The notes under the pieces were generated by a model. That model saw only the letters and a list, made by a program, of their open reading frames with translations, did no database searches and was not told the DNA's origin. Positions 11,901 to 23,621 of a stretch of 64,000 bases of DNA are shown here, one piece after another. Position 1 is the first letter of the stretch. Each line of letters opens with the position of its first letter. The translations under genes and the position numbers were made by a program. Source of the stretch: Garcia nutans (lineage: Eukaryota; Streptophyta; Magnoliopsida; Malpighiales; Euphorbiaceae); contig CANTUV010000032.1 of assembly GCA_947685225.1 (NCBI GenBank), forward strand, positions 27,039,501 to 27,103,500. The letters run 5' to 3'.

Positions 11901-12335
11901 GTCCAGAACTTAGCTCAGTCCAAAACCAAAACCTAGAACCTTTTCTATGTCCAGAACTTAGCTCGGGTTGTAGAACCTAAATTTTCCTTAGGTCCAAAAC
12001 CTAGATTCTCTTCTAAGTACAGAACTTAGCTCGGGTCCAGAACCCAAATTTTTCTTAGGTCCAGAACCTAGAATCTCTTCTAAGTCCAGAACTTAGCTCG
12101 GGTCAAGAACCCAAATTTTCCTTAGGTCCAGAACCTAGAATCTCTTTTAAGTCCAGAACATACCTCGGGTCCAGAACCCAAATTATCCTAAGGTCCAGAA
12201 CATTGAATCTCTTTTAAGTCTAGAACTTAGCTCGAGTCCATATCCCAATTTATCCTTTTGGTCCAGAACCTAGAATCTCTTTTAAGTTCAGAACTTAGCT
12301 CGGTCCAGAACCCAAACCTAGAATCTTTTCTCAGT
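8948..12335. repeat. higher-order repeat copy 1 (3,388 bp)
   Basis: Runs from the marker monomer at 8948 to the next at 12336. It aligns with copy 2 base for base over long stretches, differing by scattered single-base changes (for example TTAGGTCC against TTATGTCC near 12374). The net length is exactly conserved. Confidence 0.9.
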
Positions 12336-15300
12336 CCAGAACTTAGCTCTGTTTTGTAACCTAAATTTTCCTTATGTCCAGAATTTAAAATCTCTTTTAA
12401 GTCAAAAACTTAGCTCGGGTCCAGAACCCAAACCTAGAATCTTTTGTAAGTCCAGAACTTAGCTCGGGTTCTAGAACCCCAATTTTCCTTTGGTCCAGAA
12501 CCTAGAATCTCTTCTAAGTATAGAACTTAGCTCGGGTCCAAAACCCAAATTTTTATTAGGTCCAGAACCTAGAATCTCTTCTAAGTCCAGAACTTAGCTC
12601 GGGTCCAGAACCTAAATTTTCCTTAGGTCCAGAACCTAGAATCTCTTTTATGTCCAGAACTTAGCTCGGGTCAAGAACCCAAACCTAGAATCTTTTCTAA
12701 GTCCATAAATTAGCTCAGGTTCTAGAACCCAAATTTTCCTTACGTCCAGAACCTAGAATCACTTCTAATTACAGAACTTAGCTCGGGTCCAGAATCCAAA
12801 TTTTCCATAGGTCCAGATCCTAGAATCACTTTTAAGTCTAGAACTTAGCTCGGGTCCAGAACCCAAATTTTCCTTAGGTCCCAAACCTAGAATCTCTTCT
12901 AAGTCCAGAACTTAGCTCGTGTCCAGAACCAAAATTTTCCTTAGGTCTAGAACCTAGAATCTCTTTTAAATCTAAACACTTAGCTCGGTCGAAAACCCAA
13001 ACCTAGAATCTTTTCTAAGTCCAGAACATAGCTCAGGTTCTAGAACCCAAATTTTCCTTAAGTCGAGAACATAGAATCACTTCTAAGTACCGAGATTATC
13101 TCGGGTTCTAGAACCCAAATTTTCCTTAGGTCCAGAACCTAGAATCTCTTTTAAGTCCAGAACTTAGCTCCGGTCCAGAACCCAAACCTAGAAACTTTTG
13201 TAAGTCCAGAACTTAGCTCGGGTCCTAGAACCCAAATTTTCCTTTGGTCCAGAACCTAGAATCTCTTCTAAGTACAGAACTTAGCTCGGGTCCAAAACCC
13301 AAATTTTGATTAGTTCCAGAACCTAGAATCTATTCTAAGTCCAAAACTTAGCTAGGGTCCAGAACCCAAATTTTCCTTAGGTCTAGAACCTAGAATCTCT
13401 TTTAAGTCCAGAACTTAGCTCGGGTCCAGAACCCAAACCTATAATCTTTTCTAAGTCCAGAACTTAGCTCGGGTTCCAGAACCCAAATTTTCCTTAGGTC
13501 CAAAATGTAGAATCTCTTCTAATTCCAGAACATAGCTCGGGCCCAAAACCCAACTTTTCCTTAGGTCTAGAACCTAGAATCTCTTTTAAGTCCAGAACAT
13601 AGCTCAGGTCCAGAACCCAAATTATCCTTAGGTCCAGAACATAGAATCTCTTTTAAGTCCTGAACTTAGCTCGGGTCCAGTACCCAAATTATCCTTTGGT
13701 TTAGAACCTAGAATCTCTTTTAAGTCCAGAACTTAGCCCGATCAAAAACCCAAACCTAGAATCTTTTCTAAATCCATAACTTAGCTCGGGTTCTAGAACC
13801 CAAATTTTCCTTAGGTCCAGAACCTAGAATCACTTCTAAGTACAGAACTTAGCTCGGGTGCAAAACCCAAATTTTGATTAGGTCCAGAACCTAGAATCTC
13901 TTCTAAGTCCAGAACTTAGCTCGGGTCCAGAACCCAAATTTTCCTTAGGTCTGGAACCTAGAATCTCTTTTAAGTCCAGAACTTAGCTCGGGTCCAGAAC
14001 CCAAACCTAGAATCTTTTCTAAGTCCAGAACTTAGCTCAGGTTCCAGAACCCAAATTTTCCTTAGGTCCAGAACCTAGAATCACTTCTAAGTACGTAGCT
14101 CGGGTCCATAACCAATATTTTCCTTAGGTCTAGAACCTAGAATCTCTTCTAATTCTAGAACTTAGCTCGGGTCCAAAACCCAAATTTTTCTTAGGTCCAG
14201 AACCTAGAATCTCTTTTAAGTCCAGAACATAGCTCAGGTCCAGAACCCAAATTATCCTTAGGTCCAGAACCTAGAATCTCTTTTAAGTCCTGAACTTAGC
14301 TCGGGTCCAGTACCCAAATTATCCTTTGGTTTAGAACCTAGAATCTCTTTTAAGTCCAGAACTTAGCCCGGTCCAAAACCCAAACCTAGAATCTTTTCTA
14401 AGTCCATAACTTAGCTCGGGTTCTAGAACCCAAATTTTCCTTAGGTCCAGAACCTAGAATCACTTCTAAGTACAGAACTTAGCTCGGGTCCATAACCCAA
14501 ATTTTCCTTAGGTCCAAAACCTAGAATCTCTTTTAAGTCCAAAACTTAGCTCTGGTCCAGAACCAAAACCTAGAATCTTTTACAAGTCCAGAACTTAGCT
14601 CGGGTTCTAGAACCCAAATTTTCCTTTGGTCTAGAACCTAGAATCACTTCTAAGTACCGAACGTATCTCGGGTCCAGAACCCAAATTTTTCTAAGGTCCA
14701 GAACCTAGAATCTCTTCTAAGTCTAGAACTTAGCTCGGGTCCAAAACCCAAATTTTCCTTAAGTCTAGAACCTAGAATCTCTTTTAAATCTAAACACTTA
14801 GCTCGGTTGAAAACCCAAACCTAGAATCTTTTCTAAGTCCAGAACTTAGCTCAGGTTCTAGAACCCAAATTTTCCTTAGGTCCAGAACCTAGAATCACTT
14901 CTAAGTACCGAACATAGCTCGGGTCCAGAACCGAAATTTTAATTAGGTCAAGAACCTAAAATCTCTTCTAAGTACAGAACTTAGCTCGGGTCCAAAACCC
15001 AAATTTTCCTTAGGCCTAGAACCTAGAATCTCTTTTAAGTCCAGAACATAGCTCGGGTCCAGAACCCAAATAATCCTTAGGTCCAGAAACTAGAATCTCT
15101 TTTAAGTCCAGAACTTAGCTCAGGTCCAGAACCCAAATTATCCTTTGGTCCAAAACCTAGAATCTCTTTTAAGTCTAGAACTTAGCTCGGTCCAGAACCC
15201 AAACCTAGAATCTTTTCTTAGTCCAGAACCTACCTCGGGTTCTAGAATCCAAATTTTCATTACGTCCAGAACCTAGAATCTTTTTTAAGTCCAGAACTTA

Positions 15301-15723
15301 GCTCAGTCCAAAACAAAAACCTAGAACCTTTTCTATGTCCAGAACTTAGCTCGGGTTGTAGAACCTAAATTTTCCTTAGGTCCAAAACCTAGATTCTCTT
15401 CTAAGTACAGAACTTAGCTCGGGTCCAGAACCCAAATTTTTCTTAGGTCCAGAACCTAGAATCTCTTCTAAGTCCAGAACTTAGCTCGGGTCAAGAACCC
15501 AAATTTTCCTTAGGTCCAGAACCTAGAATCTCTTTTAAGTCCAGAACATACCTCGGGTCCAGAACCCAAATTATCCTAAGGTCCAGAACATTGAATCTTT
15601 TTTAAGTCTAGAACTTAGCTCGAGTCCATATCCCAATTTATCCTTTTGGTCCAGAACCTAGAATCTCTTTTAAGTTCAGAACTTAGCTCGGTCCAGAACC
15701 CAAACCTAGAATCTTTTCTCAGT
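12336..15723. repeat. higher-order repeat copy 2 (3,388 bp)
   Basis: Same order of variant monomers as copy 1, including a shortened monomer reading AAGTACGTAGCTCGG (near 14090 here, near 10702 in copy 1). Equal length and very few differences imply a recent tandem duplication or homogenisation. Confidence 0.9.
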
Positions 15724-17480
15724 CCAGAACTTAGCTCGGTTTTGTAACCTAAATTTTCCTTAGGTCCAGAATTTAAAATCTCTTTTAAGTCAAAAACTTA
15801 GCTCGGGTCCAGAACCCAAACCTAGAATCTTTTGTAAGTCCAGAACTTAGCTCGGGTTCTAGAACACCAATTTTCCTTTGGTCCAGAACCTAGAATCTCT
15901 TCTAAGTATAGAACTTAGCTCGGGTCCAAAACCCAAATTTTTATTAGGTCCAGAACCTAGAATCTCTTCTAAGTCCAGAACTTAGCTCGGGTCCAGAACC
16001 TAAATTTTCCTTAGGTCCAGAACCTAGAATCTCTTTTAAGTCCAGAACTTAGCTCGGGTCAAGAACCCAAACCTAGAATCTTTTCTAAGTCCATAAATTA
16101 GCTCAGGTTCTAGAACCCAAATTTTCCTTACGTCCAGAACCTAGAATCACTTCTAATTACAGAACTTAGCTCGGGTCCAGAATCAAAATTTTCCATAGGT
16201 CCAGATCCTAGAATCACTTTTAAGTCTAGAACTTAGCTGGGGTCCAGAACCCAAATTTTCCTTAGGTCCCAAACCTAGAATCTCTTCTAAGTCCAGAACT
16301 TAGCTCGTGTCCAGAACCAAAATTTTCCTTAGGTCTAGAACCTAGAATCTCTTTTAAATCTAAACACTTAGCTCGGTCGAAAACCCAAACCTAGAATCTT
16401 TTCTAAGTCCAGAACATAGCTCAGGTTCTAGAACCCAAATTTTTCTTAAGTCGAGAACATAGAATCACTTCTAAGTACCGAGGTTATCTCGGGTTCTAGA
16501 ACCCAAATTTTCCTTAGGTCCAGAACCTAGAATCTCTTTTAAGTCCAGAACTTAGCTCCGGTCCAGAACCCAAACCTAGAAACTTTTGTAAGTCCAGAAC
16601 TTAGCTCGGGTCCTAGAACCCAAATTTTCCTTTGGTCCAGAACCTAGAATCTCTTCTAAGTACAGAACTTAGCTCGGGTCCAAAACCCAAATTTTGATTA
16701 GTTCCAGAACCTAGAATCTATTCTAAGTCCAAAACTTAGCTTCGGTCCAGAACCCAAATTTTCCTTAGGTCTAGAACCTAGAATCTCTTTTAAGTCCAGA
16801 ACTTAGCTCGGGTCCAGAACCCAAACCTATAATCTTTTGTAAGTCCAGAACTTAGCTCGGGTTCCAGAACCCAAATTTTCCTTAGGTCCAAAATGTAGAA
16901 TCTCTTCTAATTCCAGAACATAGCTCGGGTCCAAAACCCAACTTTTCCTTAGGTCTAGAACCTAGAATCTCTTTTAAGTCCAGAACATAGCTCAGGTCCA
17001 GAACCCAAATTATCCTTAGGTCCAGAACATAGAATCTCTTTTAAGTCCTGAACTTAGCTCGGGTCCAGTACCCAAATTATCCTTTGGTTTAGAACCTAGA
17101 ATCTCTTTTAAGTCCAGAACTTAGCCCGATCAAAAACCCAAACCTAGAATCTTTTCTAAATCCATAACTTAGCTCGGGTTCTAGAACCCAAATTTTCCTT
17201 AGGTCCAGAACCTAGAATCACTTCTAAGTACAGAACTTAGCTCGGGTCCAGAACCCAAATTTTCCTTAGGTCCAAAACCTAGAATCTCCTTTAAGTCCAA
17301 ATCTTAGCTCGGGTCCATAACCAAAATCTAGAATCTTTTGTAAGTCCAGAACTTAGCTCGGGTTCCAGAACCCAAATTTTCCTTTGGTCTAGAACCTAAA
17401 ATCACTTCTAAGTAGCGAGCGTATCTCGGGTCTAGAACCCAAATTTTTCTTAGGTCAAGAACCAAGAATCTCTTCTAAGT
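15724..17480. repeat. higher-order repeat copy 3, truncated to 1,757 bp
   Basis: Follows copies 1 and 2 to about 17230, then departs from their order (a TACAGAACTTAGCTCGGG monomer is joined to different neighbours). It meets the next marker monomer at 17481. This looks like an internal deletion by unequal exchange between similar monomers. Confidence 0.8.
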
Positions 17481-19918
17481 CCAGAACTTAGCTCAGTTTT
17501 GTAACCTAAATTTTCCTTAGGTCCAGAATTTAAAATCTCTTTTAAGTCAAAAACTTAGCTCGGGTCCAGAACCCAAACCTAGAATCTTTTGTAAGTCCAG
17601 AACTTAGCTCGGGTTCTAGAACCCCAATTTTCCTTTGGTCCAGAACCTAGAATCTCTTCTAAGTATAGAACTTAGCTCGGGTCCAAAACCCAAATTTTTA
17701 TTAGGTCCAGAACCTAGAATCTCTTATAAGTCCAGAACTTAGCTCGAGTCCAGAACCTAAATTTTCCTTAGGTTTAGAACCTAGAATCTCTTTTAAATCT
17801 AAACACTTAGCTCGGTCGAAAACCCAAACCTAGAATCTTTTCTAAGTCCAGAACTTAGCTAAGGTTCTAGAACCCAAATTTTCCTTAGGACCAGAACCTA
17901 GAATCACTTCTAAGTACCGAACTTAGCTCGGGTCCAGAACCCAAATTTTACTTAGGTCAAGAACCTAAAATCTCTTCTAAGTCCATAACATAGCTCGGGT
18001 TCAGAACCCAAATTTTCCTTAGGTCTAGAATCTAGAATCTCTTTTAAGTCCAGAACATAGCTCCAGTCCAGAATCCAAATAATCCTTAGGTCCAGAACCT
18101 AGAATCTCTTTTAAGTCTAGAACTTAATTCGGGTACAGAACCCAAATTATCCTTTGGTCCAGAACCTAGAATCTCTTTTAAGTCCAGAACTTAGCTCGGT
18201 CCAGAACCCAAACCTAGAATCTTTTCTCAGTCCAGAACTTAGCTTGGGTTCTAGAACCCAAATTTTCCTTACGTCCAGAACCTAGAATCTTTTTTAAGTC
18301 CAGAACTTAGCTCAGCTCAAAACCAAAACCTAGAACCTTTTCTAAGTCCAGAACTTAGCTTGGGTTGTAGAACCCAAAATTTCCTTGGGTCCAAAACCTA
18401 GATTCTCTTCTAAGTACAGAACTTAGCTCGGGTCCAGAACCCAAATTTTCCTTAGGTCCAGAACCTAGAATCTCTTCTAAGTCCAGAACTTAGCTCGGGT
18501 CCAGAACCCAAATTTTCCTTAGGTCCATAACCTAGAATCTCTTTTAAGTCCAGAACATACCTCGGGTCCAGAACCCAAATTCTCCTTATGTCCAGAACTT
18601 AGAATCTCTTTTAAGTCTAGAACTTAGCTCGGGTCCAGATCCCAATTTATCCTTTTGTCCAGAACCTAGAATCTCTTTTAAGTCCAGAACTTAGCTCGGT
18701 CCAGAACCCAAACCTAGAATCTTTTCTCAGTCCAGAACTTAGCTCGGGTTCTAGAACCTAAATTTTCCTTAGGTCCAGAACTTAGAATCTCTTTTAAGTC
18801 AAAAACTTAGCTTGGGTCCAGAACCCAAACCTAGAATCTTTTGTAAGTCCAGAACTTTGCTCGGGTTCTAGAACCCAAATTTTCCTTTGGTCTAGAACCT
18901 AGAATCTCTTTTAAGTCCAGAACTTAGCTAGGGTCCAGAACCCAAACCTAGAATCTTTTCTAAGTCCAGAACTTAGCTCGGGTTCTAGAACCCAAATTTT
19001 CCTTAGGTCCAAAACCTAGATTCTCTTCTAAGTACAGAACTTAGCTCGGGTCCAGAACCCAAATTTTCCTTAGGTCCAGAACCTAGAATCTCTTCTAAGT
19101 CCAGAACTTAGCTCGGGCCCAGAACCCAAATTTTCCTTAGGTCCAGAACCTAGAATCTCTTTTAAGTCCAGAACATACCTCGGGTCCAGAACCCAAATTA
19201 TCCTTAGGTCCAGAACATAGAATCTCTTTTAAGTCTAGAACTTAGCTCGGGTCCAGATCCCAATTTATCCTTTGGTCCTGAACCTAGAATCTCTTTTAAG
19301 TCCAAAACTTAACTCGGTCCATAACCCAAACCTAGAATATTTTCTTAGTCCAGAACTTAGCTCGGGTTCTAGAACCTAAATTTTCCTTAGGTCCAGAACT
19401 TAGAATCTCTTTTAAGTCCAAAACTTAGCTTGGGTCCAGAACCCAAACCTAAAATCTTTTGTAAGTCCAGAACTTAGCTCGGGTTATAGAAACCAAATTT
19501 TCCTTTGGTCCAGAACCTAGAATCTCTTTTAAGTCCAGAACTTAGCTCGGGTCTAGAACCCAAACCTAAAATCTTTTCTATGTCCAGAACTTAGCTCGGG
19601 TTCTAGAACCCAAATTTTCCTTAGGACCGGAACCTAGAATCACTTCTAAGTCCAGAACTTAGCTCGGGTCCAGAACCCAAATTTTCCTTAGGTCCAGATC
19701 CTAGAATCTCTTTTAAGTCCAGAACTTAGCTCGGGTCCAGAACCCAAATTTTCCTTAGGTCCAGAACCTAGATCTCTTTTAAGTCCAAAACTTAGCTCGG
19801 GTCCAGAACCCAAACCTAGAATCTTTTGTAAGTCTAGAACTTAGCTCGAGTTCTAGAACCCAAAATTTCCTTAGGTGCAAAACCTAGAATTTCTTCTATG
19901 TACAGAACTTAGCTCTGG
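17481..19918. repeat. less regular end of satellite array 1
   Basis: Opens with the marker monomer, then follows a different monomer order from copies 1-3. It has shorter internal similarities, for example the blocks near 18400-18760 and 19030-19330. It ends AGCTCTGG where B is inserted. Confidence 0.8.
19914..19918. repeat. target-site duplication of B, left copy
   Basis: TCTGG just before TGTAACACCCC. It is repeated at 45694-45698, and removing B plus one copy restores a normal satellite monomer. Confidence 0.9.
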
Positions 19919-20288
19919 TGTAACACCCCTATATCCCGTATACGTACACAGCATGCTTATACGATCGTAATGTGCATATACTGAATATAGAAAATGCCAC
20001 AGTTTAAAAATACCCAAATCATATATTTAAAATAAGTGAAAACAAATCTCAAACATTTAAAAGAAATTCATAAGACACAATAAATAAAACGTTTAATAAC
20101 CCCAGCGGAAGTTATTATAAACTTTTACAAGTTCAAATACATAAAAAATCAAAACCTACAAAACATAGAATATATACATGATTGGCAGCTTAACTCTCTG
20201 ATCTTTAAGCTCTAGTCCAACTCTTCAAGTATAAACTCAAATGGGTCTAGATGAATCTTCCGTCTCAACCCTATCAATCCTACCACCT

Positions 20289-20326
20289 GCGCGATTAACC
20301 ACAATCGCGCTGAGCCAACAACTCAG
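20289..20326 (-). other. double hairpin in the B 3' LTR
   Basis: GCGCGAT/ATCGCGC next to CTGAG/CTCAG. The second stem replaces the A-T pair of CTAAG/CTTAG in E1 and A with a G-C pair, a compensatory change. The 5' LTR copy is at 44436-44473. Confidence 0.75.
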
Positions 20327-21072
20327 TAGTACAAACCATAATGATATTATACAATGTCAATATCAATGTTATGCATTTAACCAATAAAGATCATACTTAC
20401 AAATGTTACATTTCAACATTTCAATAATTATATCATCATCCATTATACTCATTCAACATAGACACCTATGGGCCCATAAGACACTAATTTGTTATTCAAA
20501 GTTCAGAGTTACTGCTTTGGTCTATAATCATAATCATCAAGCCCGTAGGCATCATATATAAATATCTCTATCCATGGATAGCATAACAGACCCAGTCTCT
20601 TGGACCATCAACTCGGCTAAACTCGAGAAGATCCTCAACCCGGTTAGACTGTTACTTGTAACAGACCCAGTCTCTTGGACCATCAACCTGGATAAACCAA
20701 GGAGATCCTCAACCCGGCTAGACTGTTACTACAATTCATAGGCATGCCTGCCAAAATCAGAACTCTGAAGGTTGAATAACACATTTTACACCAAATCTTT
20801 TCATTTTCACTTCATTCTCATATTCAAAATAGGCAACCTTGCCTCAATTGTAATTCATTTACATCATCATAGCCAACAATCATGGCTTCTCATCACATCA
20901 ATACAATTGATCATATCATCATCAATATGCATATAATACATTACATTTCACAAGATTAACATTATTCATATATATATCAACAATGCAATAAGATCTCTTA
21001 GTACATTCATATCCAAATGTGTAAGTTCCATTACCACATAAATGTATGCAACAATGCAAGGTATGTATTTAC

Positions 21073-21159
21073 CTCAAAAGCAACCCACACAACTCTAAAC
21101 ACTTCTTCTTCCAAGAATCTTTCACCACTTGAATTAGGGTAATTCACCTTCTTCACAAT
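21073..21159 (-). other. exon-like conserved block in the B LTR
   Basis: 87-nt minus-strand block preceded by ...AATAG and followed by GTAAAT. It reads ATTGTGAAGAAGG...ATTACCCTAATTC and ends TTTTGAG. Blocks of 87-88 nt with the same ends and central CCCTAATT are found in C (22986-23073 and 32810-32897) and D (25820-25906), while the flanks diverge more. Interpreted as a possible leader exon. Confidence 0.45.
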
Positions 21160-21239
21160 CTATTCCAAAAGGAAGATGAAACCCACATAAGATCATAAGG
21201 CTAAGAACCAAATAGGGAAAACTCTAAACATGACATGCT

Positions 21240-21590
21240 CACCAACACCGGCGTGTCCCTGACAGTGCCCTAACACCACAACACTGAAGCTTTTACATGC
21301 TCAACAACATGGGAGTGTCACTGGGCGTGTAATACAATCTGCCTCTCAGAAACATTGACACGTCAAACAACATGAGCGTGCTCATGGCCATGTCAATTCC
21401 CCAACCACACAGTAGCTATGACACGCTCAGTAACACGGGCGTGTTACTGGCCGTGTCAATCCTACTGCCACACAGAAGCTGTGACACACTCAGTGACATG
21501 GGCATGTCACTACTTGTGTCACCCATCCAAAACACAGAACCAACGACACGCCCAAAATCCTAGTCGTGCCCGTGGGCGTGTCAGGCCAAA
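21240..21590. repeat. GC-rich CACG/CGTG inverted-repeat cluster in the B LTR
   Basis: In AT-rich surroundings, short GC-rich words recur with opposite polarity (ACACGGGCGTGTTACTGGCC, GACACGCCC, GGGCGTGTC). Several can fold as small hairpins. The equivalent clusters are at 22765-22880 and 32583-32700 in C, 25508-25710 in D, 38080-38290 in A and 63850-64000 in H. Confidence 0.7.
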
Positions 21591-21952
21591 AACCCAGATT
21601 CCGGCCAAAACAACAACACAACCAACAAAACACTTCCTTTCACCAAAATCCACTTCAACCAAACTTAACTCAACATACCCAAAAACCATAACAAACTTAC
21701 AAAAACACCAAAACAACTAAAAACATACTTCCAACACAAATCAAAATCATCACCACAAACCTAAAACACAACCACAATAGATTCACTTCCAACAACTTAC
21801 TCTTTCCTTCAATCCATCCCCAAAACCAGAAATCATTTTACCCAAACACTCTTAAACCCATCTTAATCAAACATATCCACATACCATCCACAAACTCAAC
21901 TCATAAACTCAAAGAATCAAAGAAACAAGTGAAGAACTTACCAAGGATGAAG

Positions 21953-21957
21953 AAGCT
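21953..21957. repeat. target-site duplication of C, left copy
   Basis: AAGCT just before TGTAATATCCC, repeated at 34293-34297. The B LTR reads continuously across it when C is removed, as the other B LTR confirms (GATGAAGAAACTCCTAAAT). Confidence 0.92.
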
Positions 21958-22284
21958 TGTAATATCCCAATGTGTGCCTTAGAAGTTTGGATATAATTGT
22001 TGTTTGTTAGAATTATGTGTATATGTTATGTTGATAAGAAAAGAAATTGAAAAGAGAATGTTTAGGTATTGTTTTAAAAGGAAAGTAATGTGTATAGAGA
22101 AAGTGTATATGTTGGGTATATGGTAGTATAAATAACATATATATAAGTCAAAAGGGATGGTCAATGGAAGAGGATATTTATTTGTTGTGTGTGAAATTAC
22201 CCAAATGGGCAAGTAAGTGAAAAGAGAGTTAAAACAAATGGAAAGGGGTATTTAAGTAATTTCTTGTTTTGGAATACTTGGTGG

Positions 22285-22294
22285 AGATTTAAAG
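22285..22294 (+). promoter_or_regulatory. TATA-like box in the C 5' LTR
   Basis: AGATTTAAAG sits about 330 bases into the LTR, followed by a TTTTCTTCATTTCCTCTTC pyrimidine stretch. It is equivalent to 6501-6509 in E1 and 32103-32112 in the 3' LTR. Weak match to a TATA box; the position is the main argument. Confidence 0.35.
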
Positions 22295-22985
22295 AGAAGT
22301 TGACTTTGTTTTCTTCATTTCCTCTTCTTCTCTTTCCCATATGTTGGCCGTCCATTCCAAAGCAAGAGAGCAAAGTGATTTTTGTTTTTTTCAAATTCAA
22401 AATTGAAGGAAGAATCAAAGGATTAATTTGGAGATTTGTGAAATTCTTCAACTTTGGTAAGTTCTTTTCCTTGATTTTCCTTTGTTCTTTTGAATTTGTG
22501 TTTGGGGTTGATGAATTGATATGGATGGTTGATTTGGTTTGTGTGTGATGTGTTTTTAAGTGTTGAAAGTGATTGTAAGTTGAGAAGTTAATGGTTGATG
22601 ATTTTGGAAGTGTTGAAGTTGAAGTTTGTTTTAGGGTTTTGAGTTGGTATGTGTTGTTAATGTTAAGTTTTGTTGATTATTTTCATAGATCTTCATGTTG
22701 GGTGTGTTTGTTGGAGTTGTAAGCATTAAACATGTGATTTTGGTCGAAGGCAGTAGCATTCTGGATGCCACGCCCGTGGCCCTTTGGTGCTGTGGCCGTG
22801 GAGGTGTTGGATATTTTGGATAGATTTGGTTTCTATCCCACGCCCGTGGGGGGGTTGGGGTGGCCACGGCCGTGGGCTATAATGTGTGTTGTTGGATTGT
22901 TAATTATGATCTAAAGGTCTAAAAGGAGGTTAACAAGTGCTAAATTGTATTGGAAATGATGTGGTTCATCATTGTTTTGGTTTAG

Positions 22986-23073
22986 GTTGTGAAGAAGGTG
23001 ATTTGCCCTAATTTGGGAAGTGAAGAATCTTGGATAAAGGAAAGTGTTTAGAGTTGTGTGAATTGTTGTTGAG
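22986..23073 (+). other. exon-like block in the C 5' LTR
   Basis: 88 nt between TTTGGTTTAG and GTAAGTAG, the canonical 3' and 5' splice-site patterns. It begins GTTGTGAAGAAGG, contains GCCCTAATTTGGG and ends TTGTTGAG. An upstream donor GGTAAGT is at 22457. The block is conserved in length and sequence with B and D. Confidence 0.45.
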
Positions 23074-23621
23074 GTAAGTAGAAATCATGCATTATTGCAT
23101 TGTTAATGCATATGAATAATGTTATGTTGTGTACAATGTGGAACATACATTCATATGGTGTTGAGATTGAATATACATTTGATGATATTGATGATGCTTA
23201 TGAACAATGTACTTTGTTATATGTATGTCAATGTTGCCATAAGTATAATGAAGTATGATAATGTAAATTGAGACATAAATAGATGTGAAATTAATGTTAT
23301 GAAATATGACATGTAATATGTGATATGTATAATGAGGAATGGTTTTGATGTTAACGAATATTATAATGATGTGAATGATATGATTGAAACATGTCTAGAT
23401 GGTATGAGTAAATAATGATATGTCTGTTTAGTCAATGTAATTGATTATGGATATGTGAAAGATGAAGTAGTATAATGTGAATTGAGATATGATGATTTAA
23501 ATGTGATGATGAAGCCATTGTGAATGGCTATGATTATACAAATGAGATTGTTGAGGCATGCTTGCCTATTTGATAATGATGGAAATGAATTGAGAAAATA
23601 ATGTTAAAAGATATAAATGAG

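Larger units (their letters stand above)
8948..19918. repeat. satellite array 1 (67/49-bp monomers, 3,388-bp higher-order repeat)
   Basis: Continuous tandem array. The 67-bp monomer has three subunits headed GTCCAGAAC, continuing TTAGCTCGG, CCCAAATTTTCCTTAG and CTAGAATCTCTTTTAA. A 49-bp form, with CCCAAA joined directly to CCTAGAATC, alternates irregularly with it; sample spacings between 9071 and 9322 are 68, 67, 67 and 49. A marker monomer reading GCTCGGTTTTGTAACC recurs at 8948, 12336, 15724 and, shortened, at 17481. No coding potential. It is bounded by E1 on the left and B on the right. Confidence 0.97.
19919..21957 (-). repeat. B 3' LTR, distal segment (2,039 bp)
   Basis: Opens TGTAACACCCC on the + strand and matches 44065-45693 closely. 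Unlike that copy it keeps a stretch of about 0.9 kb (about 20940-21835). It includes the double hairpin (20289-20326), GTAACAG modules (about 20586-20732), an exon-like block (21073-21159) and a CACG/CGTG cluster (21240-21590). It continues at 34298 after the C insertion, giving a joined LTR length of 2,520 bp. Confidence 0.92.

Noticed and set aside
8948..19918. Possible CRISPR-like array because of regular short repeats
   Set aside because: There are no unique spacers; the whole unit repeats, the variants are diverged monomers, and the setting is a plant genome.
21372..21720. Overlapping ORFs of 60-100 codons around 21400-21700
   Set aside because: They lie in the CACG/CGTG cluster of the B LTR, open in several frames because of composition; no start context or protein similarity.
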